Shown here one piece after another: positions 6,410-13,438 of a stretch of DNA of 17,198 bases; the first letter of the stretch is position 1; each line of letters starts with the position of its first letter. The DNA lies in assembly GCA_039030125.1 (NCBI GenBank), contig JBCCEV010000091.1:1-17198 (forward strand), written 5' to 3'. Under the pieces are notes generated by a model that saw only the letters and a list, made by a program, of their open reading frames with translations, was not told where the DNA came from and did not search any database. Origin of the DNA: JBCCEV01 sp039030125 (GTDB lineage Bacteria > Pseudomonadota > Gammaproteobacteria > Ga0077536). A program made the position numbers and the translations under genes.

Positions 6410-7046
6410 TCCGATCACCGTCTGGGGAACGGGCACGCCCCGAACTCTGCGCGTTTACTGGGCGTTGGAAGAACTGTCCATCACCTATCAGTCGATCGTG
6501 ATCAGGACGCGGACCGAAGACATGGATCGAGCGGACTTTCTCGCCGTAAGTCCGGGCAAAAAGATCCCGGCGATCGAGCACCAACAGATGAAGCTCTCTG
6601 AAAGTGGCGCCATTGTGAGCTTCCTTTACGCCAAGTTCGCGGGGGCTTCGGGTGATACCCACTTTGAAGCGGAGGTCGCTCGTTGGACCCACTTCACCTT
6701 AATGGAACTCGATGCCACGGCGTTATACGTCATGCGCAGACATCGCGACTTACCCAACATATATGGCGCCGCGCCGGCGGCCGTAACATGCGGTGCGGAA
6801 TATTTTGACCGGCAGGCCCTGGTCGTCAGTCAGGCGCTGGCTGATGGCCGGCAGTTTGTCGCCGGTGATGTATTTTCACCAGCCGATATACATCTCAACA
6901 CTTGCTGCGCTTGGGCGCTCGCCTATGAGCTGACGCTGCCAGAGATTCTGGCCGAATATCACCAACGCATCAGCGCAAGATCCGCATTTAAAGCCGCGTT
7001 GGAGGCCAACAAGCCATCCGGGATCACGCCGACGGTTGCGAACTAG
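6402..7046 (+). CDS. Glutathione S-transferase family protein
   Basis: 214-residue two-domain protein. Residues 1-80 form a thioredoxin-like domain with TPRTLRVYWALEEL as the active-site helix, the cis-proline element GKKIPAI, and the glutathione-binding LSESGAIVSFL (E67, S68). Residues 90-205 form the all-helical GST domain with the N-capping box S159-PA-D162 (FSPADIHL). There is no cysteine at the N-terminal helix, so it is not a beta-class Cys enzyme; a Ser/Thr/Tyr-type site is expected but I cannot assign the residue. The start ATG lies in the 8-bp overlap ATGGCTGA with the CoA-transferase stop, so translation is coupled. It is the last gene of the operon. In catabolic operons such proteins can open ethers or epoxides, isomerise products or scavenge electrophiles; which applies here is unknown. 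Confidence 0.88.
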   Translation: MADPITVWGTGTPRTLRVYWALEELSITYQSIVIRTRTEDMDRADFLAVSPGKKIPAIEHQQMKLSESGAIVSFLYAKFAGASGDTHFEAEVARWTHFTLMELDATALYVMRRHRDLPNIYGAAPAAVTCGAEYFDRQALVVSQALADGRQFVAGDVFSPADIHLNTCCAWALAYELTLPEILAEYHQRISARSAFKAALEANKPSGITPTVAN

Positions 7047-7143
7047 TCTAGCTGGGCCACGAACCCGCTTGGCCGGCCGCTGCGCGAACATTGGTGGCGA
7101 GGCGCATCCGCGCCGTCAACAAAATCATGGTCTTGTAATCTAA

Positions 7144-7169
7144 ACGCCGGTGACCTTCACCGCGGGCGT
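7144..7169. terminator. Hairpin between convergent genes (possible bidirectional terminator)
   Basis: In the 193-bp gap between the GST-like gene and the convergent DUF2207 gene, ACGCCGGTGA (7144-7153) can pair with TCACC (7157-7161) and, after a 3-nt bulge, GGCGT (7165-7169). No strong T run follows on either strand, so this is a weak call. I see nothing else of note in the gap. Confidence 0.3.
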
Positions 7170-7239
7170 CGCACGGGCCTGACGGCAACGAATTTCCGAT
7201 CCCCCAACGGCCGGGGCGTCGTTCACCAGCCCGGCGCGA

Positions 7240-9153
7240 CTACCAACCGCCGCCACCGCCGCCACCACCACCACCGCCCGAGAAGCCGCCACCGCCCGAG
7301 AAGCCGCCACCGCCTGAACCGGAACTCGAGCTTGGCGCCGTTGCGCTGGACATGGCCGCGCCAACCGAGCTTGAGATCGCGCTGCACGAGCGGCCAATAT
7401 CACCCGTACTCCAATGGCGGCCGTGGTACCAGGTAGGATGGTAATCGTCGGCTCTAGCCCCTTGTAAGACCTCGTTAAATTGCTCCGCCCACGGCTGTTC
7501 AACGCCAAGGGCCATGGCGTAGGGCAGATAACGTTCGAATAATTCTGGTGTTTTGCCCGCCGGGTGCTTGAATGCGAGTTCGTCTTTCTCGGCAACTTCC
7601 AAAAACAGCTTGAAGCCCTCAACCTCGTCAAGGAAGCGGCGTCCATGGAGAGTGGGCGCCATCATCAAATGATAGAAGACCACATTGATACCGAAGCAGA
7701 TGACGATGACGCCCAGTAAATCCCAAGAGCTAATTTCTGAAAGCGCGAAAGCGCCTGCGAACTCACCACCCAAAAAGGGCAAAGCAAATAAGGTGTGAAC
7801 GATCGCCTGCGCGAATCCGTGCGCTGAATTGGCTTTGCGCCACAGCGCAATCGCGCGATAGGCAAGGGTCCCAACGGCCAGTGTCCAAATGCTCAACCAA
7901 ATCGTCAGAAAAATGGCTTCCTCACCGCGTTGGCTTGAAGGCAGCATGAAAAAGCTAATCGCGACGATGCCAACGCTAATGACGACACCGAGGATCACGA
8001 ATTCCAAATTCTGATTGAAGTAACGCTTCTCGTAATTGCGTTGCAAGCTTTGCTTTTGCGCGTCACGTCCTTTCTTGATCCGTTTGGCGTTGGCGCGTGA
8101 AAGCTTGATACTCCCAAGCGCCCCAAGCAGTTTTTGATAAAGCGCTTTTTCGCCCGGACCCAAGGCTGCGTCGCTGGGCTTCTTATCGGTCTTGAATACG
8201 GTGATTTCCCGCTCTTGCTCCTCAATCCTGAGCAAGCCGCAAACTGCAAGATTGATGAGACCCGCGGCGAAGCATTCGTCGTCATAGCCCATGCGATTGA
8301 TATAGCGCATGGATCCCGGCGAGTAGCCATCGGGAGGTTCGTAGCGCGGAATTATGACGCCCGCCTCAGGATCGCGCCCAGCTTTGAGCCACGACAAAAA
8401 GTAGTAGGCGAGAAGCACCGCGATCCCAACCGCTCCGACTAGTAGGCTCCGGTTGTCCTCTAGCAGCCAAGCAAATTTTTGCTGCCTAGAAGGTTCTTGG
8501 ATCAGGCCCTTGGGCCAGGTCACCACTACCGTTAGCCCTTCGCGCCTGCCCAAGGCGCCGGTGGTGTAAGCGCTGGCGATCCCATAGTCGTCGATTTGCG
8601 CCAAGTAATTCTGCTGGTTGCTGCCTTGCCTGCCCGTATAGCCTTCAATGCTGCTTGGGGGTTGTTCGTCCGCAAGACGTAGCGAGAAACTGGCGTGATC
8701 GATGGGGAAGTCCCAGTCATTGCCGGTGACGTTCCAATACAACTCATCATGGTTTTCGAAAAATCCAAGCTGTCTGGTGGTCCGGTAGCGCAACTCGTAA
8801 CGATACTCACCGGGTGGCAGAATCACTGACTTCTTACCCAAGTAAATTCGCACGCCGCGCTTGGTCGGTTCAACGCGAGCATTTTCTGGTTGACCATCGC
8901 GGGAGGCGGTGAGCAACTCGAAACGGGTTACATAGCATCGACCGTGGGTATCTTCATATACAGTTGGGAAGTCGCGGTAGATCCCGCGCTTGATTTGTTT
9001 TCGCTCGCTGCGCACATGGATGGTTTCCGTCACGATCATCGAGCCGTCTTGAGCGATCGTTACCGCGCTATCGAAACTGAGGATCCGTTCGTCGGCGATG
9101 AGTTCGAACGAAAGCGCGATGCCAAGCAGGGATCCCAAAATCCTCGTGATCAT
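7240..9153 (-). CDS. DUF2207 domain membrane protein with glycine-rich C-terminus
   Basis: 637-residue membrane protein of the DUF2207 family, function unknown. A signal peptide (about residues 1-20) is followed by an extracytoplasmic beta-rich domain (about 22-215) with the family hallmarks ERKQIKRGIYRDFP and LYWNVTGNDWDFPI. One membrane segment lies at about 236-254. A cytoplasmic stretch with GYSPGSMRYINRMGYDDE follows, then further membrane segments at about 384-404, 414-436, 447-470 and 478-498. The C-terminal tail (about 590-637) turns from serine-rich to nearly all glycine with FS interruptions, ending in Trp. Such tails are common in this family and in the YgcG/TPM group. The ATG at 9153 overlaps the lemA stop by 4 bp and has GAAGG 6 nt upstream. 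LemA-DUF2207 pairs are widespread. A role in envelope maintenance is inference. Confidence 0.9.
   Translation of the reverse strand: MITRILGSLLGIALSFELIADERILSFDSAVTIAQDGSMIVTETIHVRSERKQIKRGIYRDFPTVYEDTHGRCYVTRFELLTASRDGQPENARVEPTKRGVRIYLGKKSVILPPGEYRYELRYRTTRQLGFFENHDELYWNVTGNDWDFPIDHASFSLRLADEQPPSSIEGYTGRQGSNQQNYLAQIDDYGIASAYTTGALGRREGLTVVVTWPKGLIQEPSRQQKFAWLLEDNRSLLVGAVGIAVLLAYYFLSWLKAGRDPEAGVIIPRYEPPDGYSPGSMRYINRMGYDDECFAAGLINLAVCGLLRIEEQEREITVFKTDKKPSDAALGPGEKALYQKLLGALGSIKLSRANAKRIKKGRDAQKQSLQRNYEKRYFNQNLEFVILGVVISVGIVAISFFMLPSSQRGEEAIFLTIWLSIWTLAVGTLAYRAIALWRKANSAHGFAQAIVHTLFALPFLGGEFAGAFALSEISSWDLLGVIVICFGINVVFYHLMMAPTLHGRRFLDEVEGFKLFLEVAEKDELAFKHPAGKTPELFERYLPYAMALGVEQPWAEQFNEVLQGARADDYHPTWYHGRHWSTGDIGRSCSAISSSVGAAMSSATAPSSSSGSGGGGFSGGGGFSGGGGGGGGGGGW
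7272..7315 (-). repeat. 18-bp tandem repeat encoding the glycine-rich tail
   Basis: Two exact 18-bp copies (7272-7289 and 7290-7307, plus-strand unit CACCGCCCGAGAAGCCGC) and a partial third unit lie in the 3' end of the DUF2207 gene and encode GGGGFS-type units. Next to it (7250-7275) is a degenerate GCC/ACC tract encoding polyglycine. Such tracts can change length by slippage. Confidence 0.8.
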
Positions 9154-9674
9154 GTTGAACCTTCGTGGTAGCGGAACAGTTGCGCGGCAGTGAAGCCCAA
9201 GGCGCGCGCGACGAAAACGTCGGGGAAGGTCTCAATCCGAACGTTGAGATTCAGGACGGCGCCGTTATAGAAACGTCGTGCTAGCTGGATATGCTCTTCA
9301 ACGTCGGTGAGATTCTGCTGCAGATCGATGAAACTCTCGTTGGCCTTAAGCTCGGGGTAGTCTTCTGCGATGGCGACAATTGAGAGCAAGCTGCCAGCCA
9401 GTTTGCTCTCAATTGTGGACACCTTATCGATGTCGCTCGCGACCTCGCTGTCGCCACGCAGGGCGGTTAACGTAGCGAGCGTTGCCTCCTCGAAAGCGGC
9501 GTATTGCTTGACGGCATCAATGAGTTTCGGGATCAGGTCGTGGCGGCGCTTGAGCTGAACATCGATATCGCTCCAGGCCGCTGCAACGCGATGCTTGTCG
9601 CGGATAAGGCGGTTGTAGATCACAACCGCCCAGATGAGAATTCCCGCCCCACCCAGAGCGAGCGCGATGTCCAT
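9150..9674 (-). CDS. lemA: LemA family protein
   Basis: 174-residue membrane-anchored coiled-coil protein of the LemA family. A single N-terminal hydrophobic segment (about residues 4-24) is followed by the highly conserved AAAWSDIDVQLKRRHDLIP (about 31-49), then LIDAVKQYAAFEEATLATLTALR. A later helix follows (ELKANESFIDLQQNLTDVEE), then the C-terminal block ARRFYNGAVLNLNVRIETFP. Length is at the short end of the normal range. The exact biochemical role of LemA is unsettled; it is commonly encoded next to DUF2207 or TPM/YgcG proteins. The gene overlaps the DUF2207 start by 4 bp and follows the methyltransferase gene by 9 bp, so the three are likely one transcript. The ATG at 9674 has only a weak ribosome site (GCGAGA), consistent with coupling. 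Confidence 0.92.
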   Translation of the reverse strand: MDIALALGGAGILIWAVVIYNRLIRDKHRVAAAWSDIDVQLKRRHDLIPKLIDAVKQYAAFEEATLATLTALRGDSEVASDIDKVSTIESKLAGSLLSIVAIAEDYPELKANESFIDLQQNLTDVEEHIQLARRFYNGAVLNLNVRIETFPDVFVARALGFTAAQLFRYHEGST

Positions 9675-9683
9675 GGGGTCTCG

Positions 9684-10502
9684 CTAACTACCCGGTTTGA
9701 CGAACCTCAATGTCATGCGGTCGCTCTCGCCAATTGCAAGATATTTATCGCGATCTTGATCGCCTAAGCGGAGTCTTGGCGGAAGCGTCCAAACCCCTTC
9801 AGGATAATCGCGAAGGTCTTTGGGATTCGCATTAACTTCTGAGGCGTCTTCAAGTTCGAAACCTGCCTTGGTGACCATCTCAACCACCGCCGCTTGGGAC
9901 AGATATCCGCGAGGCGCGGTTTCATCCGGGTTGGTACCTGCGGCGGCGCGATGTTGAACCACGCCGAGGATACCGCCGGGTTTTAGGACGTCGAACATCG
10001 AGGCCAGAATTCCCGGCAGATAACCGCGTCGATGCCAGTTATGCGCATTGCGAAAGGTCAGCACCATATCAACGCTGTTTGATTCACCAAGCTTGGTTTT
10101 ATCTTTCGCGGGTTGGAAGACCACATGTTTGACCTTGCCATAAACACCCGGATTATTCTTGAATCGCTCAAACTGACGCTGAGTGCCTTTTACTTGATAA
10201 CCGATAGCGGCGTCCAAGCCAGCAACCGCGACCGTCAATTCGCCGGAATCGCGTAGGTAGGGCGCCAGGATCTGCGTGTACCAGGCGCTGCCGCCCGGCC
10301 GGATCTCGATCACTTTCATGTCCGCCTTGATACCAAAGAACGCCAAGGTTTCGCCCGGGTGCCGGTATTGGTCGCGAGCCGCTGTGCCGCTCTCGCGTTG
10401 ATCCCCGGCGAGTGCAGCGGCGAGCGCAGCATCTTCGTGATGTTCGGCTAGGCCTGCACCCGAGAACAAGATAAGAGAAATGAACAAAGCCCTGTGCGCC
10501 AC
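9684..10502 (-). CDS. Exported class I SAM-dependent methyltransferase-like protein (COG4798 type)
   Basis: 272-residue protein with an N-terminal signal peptide (MAHRALFISLILFSGAGLA) and a class I methyltransferase fold. Motif I is VIEIRPGGSAWYTQILAPYL (about residues 64-83). Later strands are recognisable as SVDMVLTFRNAHNWHRRG and FDVLKPGGILGVVQHR, and there is a GYLSQAAVVEMVTKAGFEL helix. The pattern fits the predicted methyltransferases of COG4798, which unusually carry export signals although SAM is cytosolic; their function is unknown. The GTG at 10502 was chosen because AGGAG lies 9 nt upstream. The TTG at 10508 would be only 3 nt from it. The gene is followed after 9 bp by lemA. Confidence is good for the fold, low for any substrate. 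Confidence 0.83.
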   Translation of the reverse strand: MAHRALFISLILFSGAGLAEHHEDAALAAALAGDQRESGTAARDQYRHPGETLAFFGIKADMKVIEIRPGGSAWYTQILAPYLRDSGELTVAVAGLDAAIGYQVKGTQRQFERFKNNPGVYGKVKHVVFQPAKDKTKLGESNSVDMVLTFRNAHNWHRRGYLPGILASMFDVLKPGGILGVVQHRAAAGTNPDETAPRGYLSQAAVVEMVTKAGFELEDASEVNANPKDLRDYPEGVWTLPPRLRLGDQDRDKYLAIGESDRMTLRFVKPGS

Positions 10503-10616
10503 GAGCAACTACTCCTGTGATTGGATGGCGGTGAGCCTAACACCAAGTCGGCGGCGGGTTAAGGACGCTGCGGCCTAAGCTGCACAGGCGAGTTGAGCCT
10601 ATTTTAAGACTCAACC

Positions 10617-12344
10617 TTAACGCGCGATGATCGGCAGTGAAATATATGACGCACGTGCCGCGTCTTTGAAGATCCGTTGCAGCGCAGGTTCGAATTGATT
10701 GGCCTTGTGGGCGAGCTCACCGGTATTCGGGTTACGGTCATAACGAGGGAAGTCGCTTGAGGTGATCAGTATCCGAACGCGATGACCGGCGTTGAATAGA
10801 TGGGCCGTCGACCATAAATCGATGGTGTATTGTTCAATCGCGTCTGGTTTAAGCAAGCTGCGCCGTCGGCCGTCGCGCAACGAGGCGCGCAATACCCCAT
10901 CGCAAACATTGTAGGTGGCCCCGCTCGGAGAGACATCGCAGAGTTTTACGATCCAATCTGTATCGGCGCCGCTGGTCGCCGCATAAAGCACCGCCCGCAC
11001 TTGCCCCGTTACTTCCATGTCGGCCTCCAGGGTTGGACCGATAAAGGAGAGGACATCCTTGCGCTCAATGATGGGGCTCTGATCGACAGGCCCCGGAACG
11101 TAAGTCGGCGGTAGCAATAAATTGCCGCCGCAGGTCGGGCACGGCTCGTTGGGGTCGTATACATAGCTAGCCGGTGTTGCACCGGCAGGCGGCGCTTGGT
11201 TGGAAAGCAGACCGTCCTCACGGAAGTAAAAGCGGGTTCGCCGGGCCCGGCTGAGCGGCCATTCATGTTCGTCGCGCCAACGATTTTCGCCCTGTATGAA
11301 AAGCTTCACCGGCGCTTCATCTTCGATGCCGTTTTTCTCGCCCTTGAGCCAACGGTCAAACCAGCGCAACTGTAGCTTCGTGAGATCTTCTTTGAGATCG
11401 AGAAACATCCCATTCGCGCGAAATCCGAAATCGATATCGCCCACGGCATGCAAGAAGCTTGCGTGTGCCCAGGGTCCGACGATTAATTTACTGTGCTGGC
11501 GAGCCTCATTACTGCCGCCGTTGGCGCGCATACCCTGGAAGTGCTCCAAATCGGCGGCGAGGAGCAAATCGTGCCAACCCGCGATGGTGAGACTCGGTAC
11601 TTTGACCTGGGCGTGGCGATCAGAAAAAAGCAGATTGTCGGTCCACTCGTCGGGCGCCGGATGGTTAAGAAATTCATAGAAGAACGGCAGAAAGGTCTCT
11701 TCGCTTGGTAGCGCCGCGGGGAGTTCCTCCATCGGTGCATGGCGCAAGATCTCACCAAACTCGTCGACGTTGTCGATCAACTCGATAAGCAGCGGATACA
11801 TCTCGGCAAGATCGGGTTTGGCGCGCATCAGCGCCTGAGGCCCGATCGCGCGTAACGCCCACATCACCAAGGTGCCAATGTTGAGCGCGCCGTGGCGCCA
11901 AAAGTGATTACGCCAGAAATCGTTGGGCGCTGTGGTTGGCGAAATCGCAGCTAAGGCATCGTGACCCGAGGCGGCCGCAAGCCAAGAGGTGCCGCCCATG
12001 TAGGAGAGGCCGTAACAGCCAACCTTACCACTGGCGAATGATTGCGATGCCGCCCAGCCGATGGAGTCGTAGCCGTCGTCTTCCTCGTCACGATAGGGAA
12101 AGAAAATCTCCCCCTCTGATGCCCACCGCGCGCGTACATCTTGGATCACGACTGCATAGCCTGCTGCGGCACTGCGAATGGGGTCCAGGGTCATGGCGGT
12201 GATCGGCCAAAGTTCTTTGTTGTAGGGTGTGCGCTGGAGGAGCACCGGGTATTTGCCACTGTCGTTAGGGCGGTAAACGTCGCCACGCAGGGTGGTACCG
12301 TCGCGCATGGTGATGGCGACGTTCTTCTCAACCAGAACGCTCAT
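10617..12344 (-). CDS. CocE/NonD family serine hydrolase
   Basis: 575-residue hydrolase of the CocE/NonD (X-Pro dipeptidyl-peptidase S15-like) family. The first part is an alpha/beta hydrolase core and the last about 200 residues form the family's jelly-roll domain (from about LSFIGPTLEADMEVTG). The triad is visible: S114 (CYGLSYMGG), D259 (IAGWHDLLL) and H294 (GPWAHASF). Y41 of RTPYNK fits the oxyanion-hole tyrosine of CocE. There is no signal peptide, so it should be cytosolic. Known members cleave cocaine and other esters, beta-lactam side chains or amides. A PxCPTCGGN segment near residue 400 carries two cysteines. The ATG at 12344 overlaps the phaQ stop by 4 bp, so it is expressed with the PHA-responsive regulator; a role in ester or oligomer turnover is inference. 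Confidence 0.92.
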   Translation of the reverse strand: MSVLVEKNVAITMRDGTTLRGDVYRPNDSGKYPVLLQRTPYNKELWPITAMTLDPIRSAAAGYAVVIQDVRARWASEGEIFFPYRDEEDDGYDSIGWAASQSFASGKVGCYGLSYMGGTSWLAAASGHDALAAISPTTAPNDFWRNHFWRHGALNIGTLVMWALRAIGPQALMRAKPDLAEMYPLLIELIDNVDEFGEILRHAPMEELPAALPSEETFLPFFYEFLNHPAPDEWTDNLLFSDRHAQVKVPSLTIAGWHDLLLAADLEHFQGMRANGGSNEARQHSKLIVGPWAHASFLHAVGDIDFGFRANGMFLDLKEDLTKLQLRWFDRWLKGEKNGIEDEAPVKLFIQGENRWRDEHEWPLSRARRTRFYFREDGLLSNQAPPAGATPASYVYDPNEPCPTCGGNLLLPPTYVPGPVDQSPIIERKDVLSFIGPTLEADMEVTGQVRAVLYAATSGADTDWIVKLCDVSPSGATYNVCDGVLRASLRDGRRRSLLKPDAIEQYTIDLWSTAHLFNAGHRVRILITSSDFPRYDRNPNTGELAHKANQFEPALQRIFKDAARASYISLPIIAR

Positions 12345-12763
12345 GAGTTTTCGTCAGACTCGGTAGGGTTAACGCGCGCTGCATCGGCAAATTCCGAGAA
12401 GCGCTCGAGCATCGCTTTATGGGTATCGAGAATGGCTATCCAATTATCGAGAAAAAGGGTCCCGGCACGGGTCAACTCATACATTCGGCGGGCGGGGCCG
12501 TTTTCGCTCGTGTCCCACATGGAGGACACTAATCCGGTACGCTCCATTTGTCGGAGCGTGCGATAAACCGTGCCCTTGTTGTAGTCCCCAAATCCTTCCT
12601 CTTCCAGGCGTTGAACGAGATCGTATCCGTACGCGGACCAGCCTTTGAGCATGGCTAGCAGATTGGCAGTGAGCATATCTCCGGACGGCTTAAACGACGC
12701 CTGATCGCGGCTTTTAGGCTCTTTTTCGGAACTTTTTGAAGTTTTATCTTGATGGGTTGCCAT
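12341..12763 (-). CDS. phaQ: PhaQ-type PadR family repressor
   Basis: 140-residue PadR winged-helix protein. After a charged, low-complexity N-terminus (1-25), the DNA-binding domain spans about 28-102: MLTANLLAMLKGWSAYGYDL, then GTVYRTLRQMERTGLVSS, then the wing WDTSENGPARRMYELT. This last block is highly typical of the poly-beta-hydroxybutyrate-responsive repressor PhaQ described from Bacillus megaterium, which represses phasin expression until polymer is present. Here it is divergent from a phasin gene, the arrangement expected for that role. The ATG at 12763 was chosen. A GTG at 12808 or an ATG at 12787 would add residues encoded by the promoter region and are less likely. The C-terminus is short, without the Vir_act helical domain of the other PadR in this window. 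It overlaps the CocE-type gene by 4 bp. Confidence 0.83.
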   Translation of the reverse strand: MATHQDKTSKSSEKEPKSRDQASFKPSGDMLTANLLAMLKGWSAYGYDLVQRLEEEGFGDYNKGTVYRTLRQMERTGLVSSMWDTSENGPARRMYELTRAGTLFLDNWIAILDTHKAMLERFSEFADAARVNPTESDENS

Positions 12764-12801
12764 TCGTTGCTCGCTGAATTGACGCATTGCACAAATAATC
12801 G

Positions 12802-12830
12802 TTGACACCTAGGTGCATTTTGCATATAAA
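12802..12830 (+). promoter_or_regulatory. Near-consensus promoter of phasin/PHA operon
   Basis: TTGACA (12802-12807), 17 bp, TATAAA (12825-12830) on the plus strand, a near-perfect sigma70 promoter. Transcription would start near 12837, giving a leader of about 108 nt before the phasin ATG. Such strength fits the high abundance of phasins and the need for a dedicated repressor. Confidence 0.72.
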
Positions 12831-12881
12831 GTGCATCGTGTATCTAGGTGATGATAGCAGAACGACCGCTTTTTCCTAGGT
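12806..12881 (+). repeat. Repeated operator-like motifs between phaQ and phaP
   Basis: The palindrome CACCTAGGTG (12806-12815) overlaps the -35 box and spacer. CTAGGT recurs at 12809, 12844 and 12876. TGCAT occurs three times, at 12814, 12821 and 12832, flanking and overlapping the -10 box. These are candidates for PhaQ binding; which motif is the true operator cannot be decided from one sequence. Confidence 0.5.
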
Positions 12882-12944
12882 ACTAAACCCGCTCCCGCAC
12901 ACTTTTAAAAACTGTCAGACGCAATCGAGATGGAGGACGCTCCG

Positions 12945-13361
12945 ATGGAAACAGAAAACACCACGACTGAATCGAAAATCAAAGCTGCGATGGGCAGCTA
13001 CTTTGAGAAGGCTATCGAAGGGCAAGAAAAAATGACCGAAGCTTTCGAAACAGCCACCAAACGCTCCTTTCGCATGAGTGAAGAAATAACCGGCGCCATC
13101 GTTGCCGGGCAGCGCGACTTGGTGGAATTCAGCAAATCGGTAGCGGCGGAGCCCGACGCCTACGCCAAGAATATCGACGCATTCATGAATCTCATGATCG
13201 GCGCTCAGCAGCGCAGCATCGAAGTCAGTAAGAACATCATTCGCGAGCAGACCGATGCCGCCGGCGAAATGAAAGACGCTTTTGAACCCGTTGTTGCCAG
13301 CGCGAAGGAAATGCGCGAGAAGATGGGTGAATTCAATTGGATGAAACCGCTCGCAAGCTAA
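12945..13361 (+). CDS. phaP: Phasin family protein
   Basis: 138-residue amphipathic, all-helical protein of phasin type, expected to coat PHA granules. It has no signal peptide, cysteine or membrane segment. Repeated hydrophobic/charged heptad-like patterning runs from about residue 10 to 130 (YFEKAIEGQEKMTEAFE, then ITGAIVAGQRDLVEFSKS, then NLMIGAQQRSIEVSKNI). Internal alanine/glutamine-rich segments are typical of the family. The ATG at 12945 is favoured over the ATG at 12930 because GGAGG lies 8 nt before it. It is the first gene of the plus-strand PHA operon, behind the strong promoter at 12802-12830 and opposite phaQ. Phasin families diverge strongly, so the call rests on composition, helicity and the neighbouring phaQ, phaE-like and phaC genes. 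Confidence 0.82.
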   Translation: METENTTTESKIKAAMGSYFEKAIEGQEKMTEAFETATKRSFRMSEEITGAIVAGQRDLVEFSKSVAAEPDAYAKNIDAFMNLMIGAQQRSIEVSKNIIREQTDAAGEMKDAFEPVVASAKEMREKMGEFNWMKPLAS

Positions 13362-13404
13362 AACTCCGCGCCCATCGTCTGGGTTAGGAGACACCCAAAT
13401 TAAA

Positions 13405-13420
13405 TCCGCCGTGAGGCGGA
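13405..13420 (+). promoter_or_regulatory. Short intergenic hairpin after phaP
   Basis: TCCGCC (13405-13410) and GGCGGA (13415-13420) form a 6-bp stem with a GTGA loop, between phaP and the hydrolase. No T run follows. It could stabilise the phaP message 3' end or limit access to the purine-rich ribosome site just downstream. Confidence 0.4.
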
Positions 13421-13438
13421 GCGAGAGATAGCGTCACC

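Noticed and set aside
6090..6692. 200-residue open frame opposite the CoA-transferase/GST junction
   Set aside because: It crosses two well-supported genes and has Arg/Pro/His-rich composition typical of antisense frames in GC-rich DNA.
7140..7646. 168-residue minus-strand open frame with an Ala/Val/Arg-rich end
   Set aside because: It lies in another frame of the DUF2207 gene; its low-complexity end is only the glycine-coding repeat read out of frame.
10592..10615. Inverted repeat GTTGAG/CTCAAC just after the CocE-type gene
   Set aside because: Six AT-containing pairs around a 12-nt loop without a T run on the minus strand; too weak to call a terminator.
12915..13394. 159-residue open frame opposite the phasin gene
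   Set aside because: Phe/His-rich antisense composition and no domain; the phasin has promoter, ribosome site and operon context.
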